Of a stretch of DNA of 46,040 bases, positions 32,388 through 40,764 are shown piece after piece. The stretch is taken from the NCBI GenBank assembly GCA_042408965.1, contig JBHOQN010000066.1, positions 1 through 46,040 of the forward strand, given 5' to 3'. A model generated the notes under the pieces. It was given only the letters and a program-made list of their open reading frames with translations, made no database searches and had not been told where the DNA came from. The position numbers and the translations under genes are program-made. Origin of the DNA: Thermogemmatispora sp042408965. GTDB taxonomy: Bacteria > Chloroflexota > Ktedonobacteria > Ktedonobacterales > Ktedonobacteraceae. How positions within the stretch are numbered: the stretch's first letter is position 1; every line of letters begins with the position of its first letter.

Positions 32388-33527
32388 ATGCTCGATCTAC
32401 GTGAGATCCCGCTTATTGACAATCATTGTCATCCGGTCCTGCTTGACCAGCACATGGATCTGCAGCGCTTTCGGAGCTATTTTAGCGAGGCGACCGATGA
32501 CAGTTTTGCCCGAAAGCATGTAGCTGAGTCGGTCTACTATCTCTGGCTGGTGCGGCAGGCCAGTGCCTTCTATGGCTGTGAGCCTGCTGAGGAAGCCCTG
32601 ATAGCAGCGCGCAATGCGCTGGAGAGTGATGAGATTCTGGCGCGCCTCTGGCAGGCGGCGAACATTGATACCCTGGTAGTAGATACTGGCTTCCCCGTCG
32701 GTCCCCACGTGTACACGCCTGAGCGTATGGCCGAGCTGGGCCACTGTCGAGCGGTAAAGCTCTTCCGCCTGGAGCCCCTCATGCAGCAGCTCATTCTGGC
32801 CTGCTCTGATTTTGATGAGTTGCTGGGCCGCTATGAGCAGGAGATCAGCGGACTGCGTGCCCGCGGCTACTGTGGTTTTAAAAGCGTGGTAGCCTATCGT
32901 ACGGGACTGAACATTCTGGAGTGGACGAAAGATGAGGCGGCGGTGGCCTTCACCCAGGCGCGTGCCGAGGCGGTGCGCCAGGGGACGATTCGCATTAATC
33001 ATAAGCCACTGCTTGACTATCTCTTGCACAAAGCTTTTGAGCAGGCTGCACAGCAGGCGCTCCCCATTCAGTTTCACACAGGCTATGGCGATAGCGACAC
33101 CAATCTGTTGCTGGGCAACCCCCTGCATCTACGCAACGTGCTGGAGCGAAGCGACTATCGTGGAATGATGGTCGTGCTCCTCCATGAAAGCTATCCTTAC
33201 ACGCAACTGGGCGCGTATCTGGCAGCTATTTATCCTCATGTCTATTTTGACCTTTCGTACTGCATTCCTTTCGTCGATCGACTGGAGATGCTGGCTTTCA
33301 CGCGGCAGGCCCTGGGGGTGGCACCTGTCAGTAAGTTGATGTATAGCTCGGATGGGATCAACATCCCTGAGATGCACTGGGTCTCGGCGCTGCGAGGGCG
33401 CGCTATCCTGGCTGAGGTGCTGCAGGAGATGGTCAATGCGCAGGAGATCGACCGCGAGCAGGCCTATCATCTGGCGCGTGAGATCCTCCACGACACGGCG
33501 GTCGAGGTCTATGGTCTGGTCGCCTGA
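32388..33527 (+). CDS. Amidohydrolase-2-like metal hydrolase (FluG N-domain type)
   Basis: 379 aa. TIM-barrel amidohydrolase: the first metal motif is IDNHCHP near the start, followed by QFHTGYGDSD and LLHESYPYTQLGAYLA. The active-site Asp is in MYSSDGINIPEMHW and the C-terminus ends EILHDTAVEVYGL. The region RKHVAESVYYLWLVRQASAFYGC resembles proteins related to the N-terminal half of fungal FluG, which is fused to a glutamine synthetase. Such a synthetase is encoded separately ~7 kb upstream here. Probable activity is amide or decarboxylation chemistry; the substrate is unknown. Nine nt separate it from the Nudix gene's first ATG, so the two are likely co-transcribed. Confidence 0.83.
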   Translation: MLDLREIPLIDNHCHPVLLDQHMDLQRFRSYFSEATDDSFARKHVAESVYYLWLVRQASAFYGCEPAEEALIAARNALESDEILARLWQAANIDTLVVDTGFPVGPHVYTPERMAELGHCRAVKLFRLEPLMQQLILACSDFDELLGRYEQEISGLRARGYCGFKSVVAYRTGLNILEWTKDEAAVAFTQARAEAVRQGTIRINHKPLLDYLLHKAFEQAAQQALPIQFHTGYGDSDTNLLLGNPLHLRNVLERSDYRGMMVVLLHESYPYTQLGAYLAAIYPHVYFDLSYCIPFVDRLEMLAFTRQALGVAPVSKLMYSSDGINIPEMHWVSALRGRAILAEVLQEMVNAQEIDREQAYHLAREILHDTAVEVYGLVA

Positions 33528-33557
33528 GCGCAGCTCATGGAGAGGAAGGAGGCCCTT

Positions 33558-34037
33558 ATGACTGATGCTGACGCAGCAGAGCAGGCCGCCAGGAGCGCGT
33601 GTTTCCGCCTCGGGGTGTTTGCGCTCATCTTTGATGAGCAGGGGCGCGTGCTGCTGGCGCATCGTAACGACATCGACTGGTGGAATCTGCCTGGCGGTGG
33701 TATGGAGGCCGGAGAGACAGTAGATGAGGCCATGAGGCGCGAGGTGCGCGAAGAGACCGGCCTGGAGGTCGAGGTGGAGCAGCTCGTAGGTGTCTACTCC
33801 AAGCCGCAGAAGCAAGAGGTGGTGCTGACCCTGCGCTGCCGCGTAGTGGGTGGCGTGTTAAGGGCCACCGAAGAGGCCCGTGACTGTCGCTACTTTTCTC
33901 CAGCCGCGCTCCCGTCGAACACCCTGCCCAAGCACCGTCAGCGGATCGAAGATGCCCTGCTCGGGCGCCGTGAAGCGATCCTGCGCGCCCAGCGTAGCAG
34001 CACGGCTGCGGACCAGGGCCTGGATATTGAGGCCTGA
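33558..34037 (+). CDS. Nudix hydrolase
   Basis: 159 aa from ATG 33558, preceded by GGAAGGAGGCCCTT; an in-frame ATG at 33537 has no site. Hydrolyses nucleoside diphosphates linked to another group. The Nudix box is complete: GGGMEAGETVDEAMRREVRE followed by ETGL (GX5EX7REUXEEXGU). The N-terminal segment RLGVFALIFDEQGRVLLAHR is typical of the MutT/ADP-ribose type, and the end is Arg/Ala-rich. The substrate is not predictable. It lies directly after the amidohydrolase and is convergent with the beta-galactosidase gene 24 nt away. Confidence 0.9.
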   Translation: MTDADAAEQAARSACFRLGVFALIFDEQGRVLLAHRNDIDWWNLPGGGMEAGETVDEAMRREVREETGLEVEVEQLVGVYSKPQKQEVVLTLRCRVVGGVLRATEEARDCRYFSPAALPSNTLPKHRQRIEDALLGRREAILRAQRSSTAADQGLDIEA

Positions 34038-34061
34038 GGGGCTTCCTGATCCGCAGCGACA

Positions 34062-36089
34062 TCAGACCTGGTTCCCTTCCTGAAGGACGGCAACCGCATG
34101 GGCTGCCAGGTGCAACTCTGCACTGACCTGCTCCTGGCCTGGCAGGAGAGTGAACGTGCCAGGCGGTAACTTCAGGTCGATCTCCTGGTCCTTATGATTC
34201 AGGACGAAGTAGAGGCTGCGACCGTCGCTGCGGGTGCGTCGTGTGACCTCCACTGCGGCGGGTGCCATCAGCAGGGGAGTGATCGCCACCTCCTGGCAGA
34301 GGTGGGCCAGGAGAGCGTGCAGCAGTGCCGGCTCGGGGTGGGTCGCCAGGTAGTAGGCTCGCCCATCGACGAAGCGATGCATGGTCAGCGCCGGCCCGCC
34401 GGCATAGTAATCATGCGCGAAGGTCCCCAGGGCCTGGGCACCTTCGAGGTGGAGCACCTCGCCCCAGAGCGTGCACTCATAGGTACCCTGCAATGGCCCC
34501 TCGCTGACCACCAGGGCGTTACTCATTGCCTCGGTCCAGGGATCAAACTCCTCCACATGGAGGCCGAGCAGGCGTCGCAGCGGGGCGGGATAGCCGCCAG
34601 TGAATACGCGATCGTGCTCGTCGACGATGCCACTGAAGAAGGTCGTCAGCAGCGTGCCACCGTGCTCCACGAAGGTCTCCAGCTTCTCCGCCAGGCCGGG
34701 CTGCAGCAAATAGAGCAGAGGCGCGATGACGAGCCGGTAGTTGCGTAGATCCGCGGAGGGGTTAACGACATCGACGGGGATATTGAGCAGGTGCAGTGGA
34801 CGATAGTAGTCCAGGAGGAGGTTCCAGTAGTGGAGGCGATCGCTGGGCCCGGGACGATATTCGACGGCCCACCAGTTATCCCAATCCATGAGGAGAGCCA
34901 CGGGGGCAGTGATGCGTGTGCCAGCGATGAAGGGAGCGAGTTGTTTGAACGCCGCGCCGATCTCTTCGACCTCGCGGAAGGTACGTCCGCGCTCGCTGCC
35001 TTCGTGAGAGACAATGGCGCTATGGAACTTTTCCGCGCCGGCGCGCGACTGGCGCCACTGGAAGTAGAGCACGCCGTCGGCGCCGTGAGCCAGCGCCTGC
35101 ATGCTTTGGAGGCGCAGAGAGCCGGGACGGCGCTGGGGGTTCTGAGGGCGCCAGTTCACGGGACCAGGCGCCTGCTCCATCACGAGATGGGGCTGGCCAG
35201 CCTTCAATGAGCGCATCAGGTCGTGAACGAAGGCCGTTTCCCAGGAGGGGGTCGTCTGCGCAGGATAGTTGTCGAAAGCGATCAGATCGAGGTGGGGCGC
35301 CCAGGAGAAGTAGTTGATGGGCTTGAACGCTCCCATCAGGTTAGTCGTCACGGGCACCCGTGGAGTCACCTCCCGCAGGACGCGGGCCTCGTTCAGAAAG
35401 CACTCCAGCAGGGAGTCTGACATAAAGCGGTAGTAATCGAGGCAGTGGCCCGGATTATTCTGAGCGGGAGCCAGCCGTGGGGGGAGGATATCCTCCCAAT
35501 GGCTGTAGCGCTGGCCCCAGAAGGCGGTGCCCCAGGCCTCGTTGAGGGCGTCGAGGGTCTGATAGCGCTGCTGCAACCAGGAGCGAAAGGCCACAGCGCA
35601 ATTATCGCAGTAGCAGGCGGGAACATGGCAGCCGTACTCGTTATTGACGTGCCAGAGGCGTAGCGCCGGATGTTTGCGGTAGCGGGTAGCGAGCTGGCGT
35701 ACCAGCTCGGCGGCCTCGCGTCGATAATTTTTACTGTTGGGACAGAAGTGCTGGCGTGAGCCGTGGCTGAGGCGCAGACCCTCACGTGTGACCGGCAAGA
35801 TGTCGGGGTAGCTGCGACTCATCCAGGGCGGAGGCGAGGCAGTGGCCGTACCCAGATCAGCGGCGATGTCATGCTCTGCCAGCAGGTTCATGATGCGGTC
35901 GAGTTGCCCGAACTCATAGTGATCGAGGGCGGGCTCCAGCAAGGCCCAGGAGAAGATATTGATCGAGACCATGTTGACACCTGCCAGTTTCATCAGGCGC
36001 ATGTCGTCGTGCCAGATCTCCTCGGGCCACTGTTCAGGGTTGTAGTCGGCCCCGTACAGAAGGGTCGTGGGGAAAGCTCGGTGTGCCAT
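34062..36089 (-). CDS. GH42 beta-galactosidase
   Basis: 675 aa, typical length. Cytoplasmic retaining beta-galactosidase of glycoside hydrolase family 42. Start region LLYGADYNPEQWPEEIW is characteristic. The acid/base Glu is E151 in NNEYG and the nucleophile E305 in MEQAPG. Structural zinc cysteines are C116, C159, C161 and C164. The later parts match the trimerisation and C-terminal beta-sandwich domains (VVIAPLLYLL-like region, VNLHK-like end). AAGGAGGGAACGACAGCG precedes the ATG. The gene begins inside the 3' end of the E1-alpha-like gene (56-bp overlap), so they are co-transcribed. It feeds galactose to the GalK/GalT route encoded at 15-18 kb. Confidence 0.95.
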   Translation of the reverse strand: MAHRAFPTTLLYGADYNPEQWPEEIWHDDMRLMKLAGVNMVSINIFSWALLEPALDHYEFGQLDRIMNLLAEHDIAADLGTATASPPPWMSRSYPDILPVTREGLRLSHGSRQHFCPNSKNYRREAAELVRQLATRYRKHPALRLWHVNNEYGCHVPACYCDNCAVAFRSWLQQRYQTLDALNEAWGTAFWGQRYSHWEDILPPRLAPAQNNPGHCLDYYRFMSDSLLECFLNEARVLREVTPRVPVTTNLMGAFKPINYFSWAPHLDLIAFDNYPAQTTPSWETAFVHDLMRSLKAGQPHLVMEQAPGPVNWRPQNPQRRPGSLRLQSMQALAHGADGVLYFQWRQSRAGAEKFHSAIVSHEGSERGRTFREVEEIGAAFKQLAPFIAGTRITAPVALLMDWDNWWAVEYRPGPSDRLHYWNLLLDYYRPLHLLNIPVDVVNPSADLRNYRLVIAPLLYLLQPGLAEKLETFVEHGGTLLTTFFSGIVDEHDRVFTGGYPAPLRRLLGLHVEEFDPWTEAMSNALVVSEGPLQGTYECTLWGEVLHLEGAQALGTFAHDYYAGGPALTMHRFVDGRAYYLATHPEPALLHALLAHLCQEVAITPLLMAPAAVEVTRRTRSDGRSLYFVLNHKDQEIDLKLPPGTFTLLPGQEQVSAELHLAAHAVAVLQEGNQV

Positions 36090-36993
36090 CGCTGTCGTTC
36101 CCTCCTTCCTGGCTATCGCGCAGAGCGTCCTCCAGGGCCTGCTCGACCTCAGCGCGTGCGCGCAGCATGGTGCCTGTGTGCCATTCCTCGTCCCAGGCGT
36201 CGCTCTCTTGCAACAGGCGACGACAGCGAATCAGAGGATCGCACTCTGTCGTGTCCTGGGTTGGTGAGCCGCGGGTGACCAGCATCTCCAGGAGGACGGG
36301 TCCCTGGCCACTGCGGGCCTGCTGCAGTGCCTCGTTCATCGCCGTATGGACCTCAAGAATATCGCTGCCGTCGATACAGCGGTAGGTCAGGCCAGCGGGG
36401 AGCGCGGCCGGAGAGAGGCGAAAGACCTGGGCGTCAGACGAGCAGTCCTGCTCGCAGAGAAAGATGGCCGGCAGGGCGTGCTGCGCAGCGAAGGCCAGCC
36501 CTTCGGCGAAATCCGCCTCGGCGGTTGCACCGTCGCCACAGTAGGCCACGGCGACGGCGCTGCTCTGGCGCAGCTTGCAGGCGAAGGCGATGCCCGCGGC
36601 GTGCAGGATCTGAGTGGCCACGGGGACCGGACCGCTGATCATGTGGTGTTTATGATAGCCCCAGTGCTGGATGCCAGCGCTGGGGTGCTGGCTGTCCAGG
36701 CTTCCTGGCCAGCCCTGCAGATAGGTGCGGAACACTTCGTAGGGAGTCATGCCCAACGTCAGGACCACCCCCAGGTCGCGGTAGTACGGCAGCGTGAAAT
36801 CGAAGCCGGCGCGAATACAGGCGGCGCTGCCCACCTGGGCCGCCTCGTGGCCGCGACAGCTCGCGACGAAACCGATGCGGCCCCGCTGGTAGAGCTGCCA
36901 CGAGTACTCATCGACTAGGCGCGTCAGAAGCATACGCTGATACAGGTCGCGCAGCACCATCGCCGCTGGTGTGGGATGGGTAGCTAGCTCCAC
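36034..36993 (-). CDS. E1-alpha-like ThDP dehydrogenase subunit with degenerate active site
   Basis: 319 aa from GTG 36993 (GGTGGTGTTGAC upstream); ATG 36960 is an alternative. Resembles the alpha subunit of 2-oxoacid/acetoin dehydrogenases: RGHEAAQVGSA, LPYYRDLGVVLTLGM, HHMISGPVPVATQILHAAG and the ThDP site CGDGATAEADF (GDG 153-155). The second half of the ThDP/Mg motif is altered: usual ENN is EQD (181-183). The His normally found in a YR..H loop is also missing (TRGSPTQD, 240-247). No E1-beta partner follows; instead the beta-galactosidase overlaps. Either a divergent enzyme using the neighbouring beta half, or a regulatory remnant. Assignment to the family is good; activity is doubtful. 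Confidence 0.8.
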   Translation of the reverse strand: MELATHPTPAAMVLRDLYQRMLLTRLVDEYSWQLYQRGRIGFVASCRGHEAAQVGSAACIRAGFDFTLPYYRDLGVVLTLGMTPYEVFRTYLQGWPGSLDSQHPSAGIQHWGYHKHHMISGPVPVATQILHAAGIAFACKLRQSSAVAVAYCGDGATAEADFAEGLAFAAQHALPAIFLCEQDCSSDAQVFRLSPAALPAGLTYRCIDGSDILEVHTAMNEALQQARSGQGPVLLEMLVTRGSPTQDTTECDPLIRCRRLLQESDAWDEEWHTGTMLRARAEVEQALEDALRDSQEGGNDSDGTPSFPHDPSVRGRLQP

Positions 36994-37104
36994 GTCAACA
37001 CCACCAGGAGTCTTGTGATCAGGTTCAATGCTGTATTCCGCCTTGCTCTATGGTAGAAAGAAGACAAGCCGTTGCCTTGCATCGCCAGATAAGATACGCC
37101 TGAC

Positions 37105-37134
37105 ATTATACGTCGTCCGGCGGGCCGCTAGCAA
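37105..37134 (-). promoter_or_regulatory. Promoter of the E1-alpha-like / beta-galactosidase unit
   Basis: On the minus strand TTGCTA (37134-37129), 18-nt spacer, TATAAT (37110-37105), ~110 nt before the E1-alpha-like start. Confidence 0.55.
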
Positions 37135-37174
37135 CATCCGAAGTGGCAATAGCTGTTCGGGAGGGCTTCAGTAG

Positions 37175-37203
37175 TTGCTTTTCGCGGAAGCGGATTCTAT
37201 AAT
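37175..37203 (+). promoter_or_regulatory. Promoter of the fused E1 dehydrogenase gene
   Basis: TTGCTT (37175-37180), 17-nt spacer, TATAAT (37198-37203), 72 nt before the ATG. The two divergent promoters are only ~40 bp apart, so one regulator could act on both. Confidence 0.75.
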
Positions 37204-37274
37204 GCGAGTGAAAAAAGACCCTGGACAATGGAGCCAGGCCGAGAAGTCAGCGTAGACCATTGGAGGCAGTAGCA

Positions 37275-39371
37275 ATGACTCTGGATGTACAGGCGGCGGA
37301 ATCCCAGGCAGGGGCGCAGCCACAGGACCCCGTTGCGCTTTATCGTACGATGTTGCTGGCCCGCAGCATGAATGAAATGCTCAAGGTGCGTAAGACCCAG
37401 GGGAAATTTCCTTTTTATATCGGGTGCGGCGGGCATGAAAGTATGGCTGCGGTTGTAGCTGCTCTGGATTCCAAAGACTGGCTCTCCCTGTATTATCGCG
37501 ACCTGGCGGCGTGGTTGCAGCGTACAGGTGACATCTCTGGCCCGCTGCGTGAGGCCTACTCGCGTACCAGCGGGCCAATGTGTGCCGGACGCAATATGCC
37601 TGCGCACTATAGCAGCCGGCAGCATCGCATTCTGCCGACCTGCAGCGAAGTTGCCGCCCTGGCGCCTTTTGCGGGAGGCGTAGGTTTCTCTCTCAAGTGG
37701 CACAACAGCAAAGAGATCATTGTCTTCACGACTGGCGATGGTGGCGTGGCCACCAACGAGTTCGCTGTGCTCTTCCGTCAGGCCGCTGTGCATCGACTGC
37801 CTGTCTTGATGATTGTCGAGGACAACGGCTGGGCGATTACGACCCCGTCCTCTATTCAGTGGGCTGGCTCGCTTGTCGAGTGGGCCAGGGCGGGGGGCGT
37901 CTACGCAGAAGAGGTTGATGGCACCAACGCAATTCCGGTCTATGAGGCGACTGCCCGCCTGGCCGGGTACGTGCGCTCAGGCCAGGGGCCGGCCCTGATG
38001 CATCTGCGGCTGGGTCTGCTTGATCCACACTCCAGCAGCACAGACATCCGCTCCTACCGTAAGAAGGAGGAGATCGAGCTGACCGCAGCCACCAGGGACC
38101 CGGTCAAGAATTACGGACGCTGGCTGGTGGAACATGGCTACCTGCAGGAGGCTGATCTGGAACGGATGCGCAAGGAGGTGCGCAGCGAGCTGGAGCGTGC
38201 TGAGGCGCAGGTGCTGCAGGAGCCGGAGCCGTCGCCAGAGCGCGTCCTGGAGCACGTTCTCTATGTCCCCCAGTGGCAGGAGAGTGAGCCGCGTGGTACC
38301 CGGCGCCCGACGACGATGTTGGGCGCGATTAACGAGGCCCTGGTGGAGCTGGCTCAGCGCGACCCGGATTTCTTTGTCTACGGCCAGGATGTGGGCAGCC
38401 CCAAGGGCGGTGCTTTTGGGGCCACGGCGTTGCTGGTGACGCGCTTCCCCGGCCGTGCGATCAGCAGTCCCCTCAACGAACAGTTGATTGTGGGCATCGC
38501 GGCTGGCGCTGGCATGGCCGATGGTAAGGCCCGCTGCGCAGAGATCCAGTTTGTCGACTATCACCAGTCGGCCACGCAGACGATTCGCCTGGCGGCGCGC
38601 GTCTCCTATCAGACCTGTGGCGGCTGGACGGTTCCGCTCCTGATCCGCGCGAAATCGGGCAGCGGTGGTGGTGGTCCCATTTCCAGCAGCACGGCGGGCG
38701 GCGGTGCCTTTGGCCACTCCAACGCTGGCGAGCAGTGGTTCACCAACGTGCCGGGCATGATTACGCTCTGCCCGGCGACCCCCTTCGACGCCAAGGGATT
38801 GCTGCTGGAGGCGGCGCGTGCGCAGTCTCCGGTGGTTTTTCTGGAGCGTGGTCGTCTCTATCGCTCTGAGCCACCCAGGGACAGTCACGGTCGGCCCATC
38901 GAGGCCCTGGCACAGTTCTGGCAGGTGCCGGAGGGCTACTACACGCTGCCGATCGGTAAGGCGCGCCGCCTGCGCATCGGAGAGGGGCCAGCGCGGGTGG
39001 CTGTCGTGAGCTGGGGGACGATGGTGCTCGAAGCCTGCATCGCGGCCGCCGCCGTGGCTGAGCGCCAGGGAGAGGCGGTTGAGATCGTCGATCTGCGCAC
39101 GCTGATGCCTTTCGATGAGGAGCTGCTTGCCCGGGTTGTGCACGAAGTCAATCGCGTGATTGTGGTGACCGAGGAGCCGGATCTCACGAGTTTCGCGCGC
39201 CATGTGCATTCATGGATTGTTGAGCATTGTTTCTACGATCTGGATGGCACGCCGCGCCTGATCTCGGCCCTGCCCGCTCCTGCGGCTCCCTACAATGCTC
39301 CTGAAGAGACGGCCTACTATCCTTCGGCGAGGACTATCGAGGCGGCCATCGAAGACCTGCTCCGCGAGTGA
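37275..39371 (+). CDS. Fused E1 alpha-beta 2-oxoacid dehydrogenase (branched-chain type)
   Basis: 698 aa from ATG 37275, preceded by TTGGAGGCAGTAGCA. The alpha half (~20-340) has the ThDP motif TTGDGGVATNEF (GDG 154-156) with EDNGWAI (182-186), and the active-site His in DPHSSSTDIRSY. The beta half (~343-698) has AINEALVELAQRDPDFFVYGQDVG, GGAFGAT, PLNEQLIVGIAAGAGMADG, a Gly/Ser-rich RAKSGSGGGGP loop and the C-terminal VSWGTMVLEACIAAA, VDLRTLMPFDEELL and VVTEEPDLTSFARHV. In many bacteria these are separate subunits. Decarboxylates a branched 2-oxoacid or related substrate and transfers acyl groups to an E2 that is not in this window. Confidence 0.92.
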   Translation: MTLDVQAAESQAGAQPQDPVALYRTMLLARSMNEMLKVRKTQGKFPFYIGCGGHESMAAVVAALDSKDWLSLYYRDLAAWLQRTGDISGPLREAYSRTSGPMCAGRNMPAHYSSRQHRILPTCSEVAALAPFAGGVGFSLKWHNSKEIIVFTTGDGGVATNEFAVLFRQAAVHRLPVLMIVEDNGWAITTPSSIQWAGSLVEWARAGGVYAEEVDGTNAIPVYEATARLAGYVRSGQGPALMHLRLGLLDPHSSSTDIRSYRKKEEIELTAATRDPVKNYGRWLVEHGYLQEADLERMRKEVRSELERAEAQVLQEPEPSPERVLEHVLYVPQWQESEPRGTRRPTTMLGAINEALVELAQRDPDFFVYGQDVGSPKGGAFGATALLVTRFPGRAISSPLNEQLIVGIAAGAGMADGKARCAEIQFVDYHQSATQTIRLAARVSYQTCGGWTVPLLIRAKSGSGGGGPISSSTAGGGAFGHSNAGEQWFTNVPGMITLCPATPFDAKGLLLEAARAQSPVVFLERGRLYRSEPPRDSHGRPIEALAQFWQVPEGYYTLPIGKARRLRIGEGPARVAVVSWGTMVLEACIAAAAVAERQGEAVEIVDLRTLMPFDEELLARVVHEVNRVIVVTEEPDLTSFARHVHSWIVEHCFYDLDGTPRLISALPAPAAPYNAPEETAYYPSARTIEAAIEDLLRE

Positions 39372-39465
39372 GTCCCCTGCTGGAGCGCAGCGGAAGAGCG
39401 TGGGCTGCAGGATCTGTCCTGCGATCCAGTCCTGTGGTCTACGCGCTCTGCGGGTTGCGCTGTGC

Positions 39466-40743
39466 TCAGCGCGGGCTGTGGCGGCTCTGTTCCTCTCGCG
39501 GCTCATCGTTGAGATCGTCGAGCACGGCGGCCTGTCCTGTGCTGCTGGCGAATTTCTCCAGATCTTGCCAGGTGGGGGTCGCGACAGCGAGGCGCCTGGC
39601 CACATGGCCCAGGAAGTGCTCGACGCCCTCCCTTGAGGTCGGTTGCTGGTTTTTGAGCCTGCGTGTGGCAAAGGTCAGCGTCTGCTCGAGAGCGCTCTGA
39701 CGTCTGATGTTGGGGGCGTCGCACCAGAGCTGGAAGAAGTAGCCATTTTCCTGACGGTAGTTGCCCAGATCGCTGATGCGCAACGGGCTCCTGGTGCCGC
39801 GACTGAGGAGAGCTGGAGCGATCTTGATCCGCCACATGCCTGCCTCACTGCGGGCGATCTGCACCTCTGGGGAGGTGCTCACGCCCTGGCTCTCGAGCCA
39901 GTTCTGCAGACGCTTGTAGACGTCTTGCTCGTTGTAATCGGGAAACGAGTAGGCGATCGTTGGCACCTGGTTGATGAGGTCCTCAAAGAAGGTGTCCCGC
40001 CGCTCTCGCAGACGGGAGATCGCCATGAAGCGCTGGTTCCAGGCTCTGGTGCGGGGATCGTAGGCGAGGACCTCCACCGCCGTGACGGGAAAGTAGGCCT
40101 GCTCGAGGCGCTCGATCTGGCAACTGTGAATCTCCGGTGGCAGATTGAACTGCTCGCGATTGGCTCGCTGCTGGAGGGCTGCCAGCTCCTGCGGTACAAA
40201 GCGTTGGTGGAGCTGCTCGCTGTAGAGACGATAGATCGTGCGATCCCTCAGCCGCGCCGCCTCGTCCTCCGAGAGGATGCGCAGATCGTAATAATCACGC
40301 GGCAGGGGACGTGAGTAGAAGGCCTCGAAGTAGAGAAGGCGGTGTGTCGCCAGATCACGCTGGAAGCTGCCGCTCCGCAGAGACTCCTGGCCGAGTGCGG
40401 AGAGCCTCAGGTGCTCGTCGTCGCCCTCCAGGTGACCCACCCCACGCAGGAAGGTGAGCATCTTCGCCACGATCTGAGGCGGCAGGCCAAAGAAACGCTC
40501 CAGCTCCCCGGCGGTGCGTAGCTCGCCCTCGGCGATGCCGCGCTCGATGAAGCGCTCGAGCAGGGCGTAGTCGCGGCTCTCGCGCTGCTGTCCGCTGATG
40601 TGGACCTCCCACAGGGGGACAAGCAACCTGAACTGGCGCAGCGGGACGATCTCGCCGATGGTCTGCAGACATTCGACAATCAGATTGGGATGGGTGAAGA
40701 GTCCCTTCAGATTGGCATCATCGGTTGTCGTTGCAGGGGTCAT
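39466..40743 (-). CDS. Uncharacterised winged-helix protein of the helicase cassette
   Basis: 425 aa. No family recognised. Residues ~62-120 form a probable winged helix (LLERFIERGIAEGELRTAGE, then FFGLPPQIVAKMLTFLRG, a beta wing and LSALGQESL). The middle is mixed alpha/beta with many aromatic and Arg residues (HRLLYFEAFYSRPLPRDYYD, AWNQRFMAISRLRERRDTFF). The C-terminal ~60 residues are Gln/Arg-rich. No catalytic motif or membrane segment. The start is the ATG at 40743, 21 nt after the helicase stop, with AAAGGT as weak site. It closes the minus-strand cassette and is convergent with the E1 gene. DNA binding or an adaptor role for the helicase is inferred from the wHTH and context. Confidence 0.72.
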   Translation of the reverse strand: MTPATTTDDANLKGLFTHPNLIVECLQTIGEIVPLRQFRLLVPLWEVHISGQQRESRDYALLERFIERGIAEGELRTAGELERFFGLPPQIVAKMLTFLRGVGHLEGDDEHLRLSALGQESLRSGSFQRDLATHRLLYFEAFYSRPLPRDYYDLRILSEDEAARLRDRTIYRLYSEQLHQRFVPQELAALQQRANREQFNLPPEIHSCQIERLEQAYFPVTAVEVLAYDPRTRAWNQRFMAISRLRERRDTFFEDLINQVPTIAYSFPDYNEQDVYKRLQNWLESQGVSTSPEVQIARSEAGMWRIKIAPALLSRGTRSPLRISDLGNYRQENGYFFQLWCDAPNIRRQSALEQTLTFATRRLKNQQPTSREGVEHFLGHVARRLAVATPTWQDLEKFASSTGQAAVLDDLNDEPREEQSRHSPR

Positions 40744-40764
40744 GTGCTCACTCGACCTTTCAAT

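Noticed and set aside
37977..39209. 410-codon frame antisense to the fused E1 gene
   Set aside because: Arg/His/Leu-rich antisense artefact of the E1 beta half.
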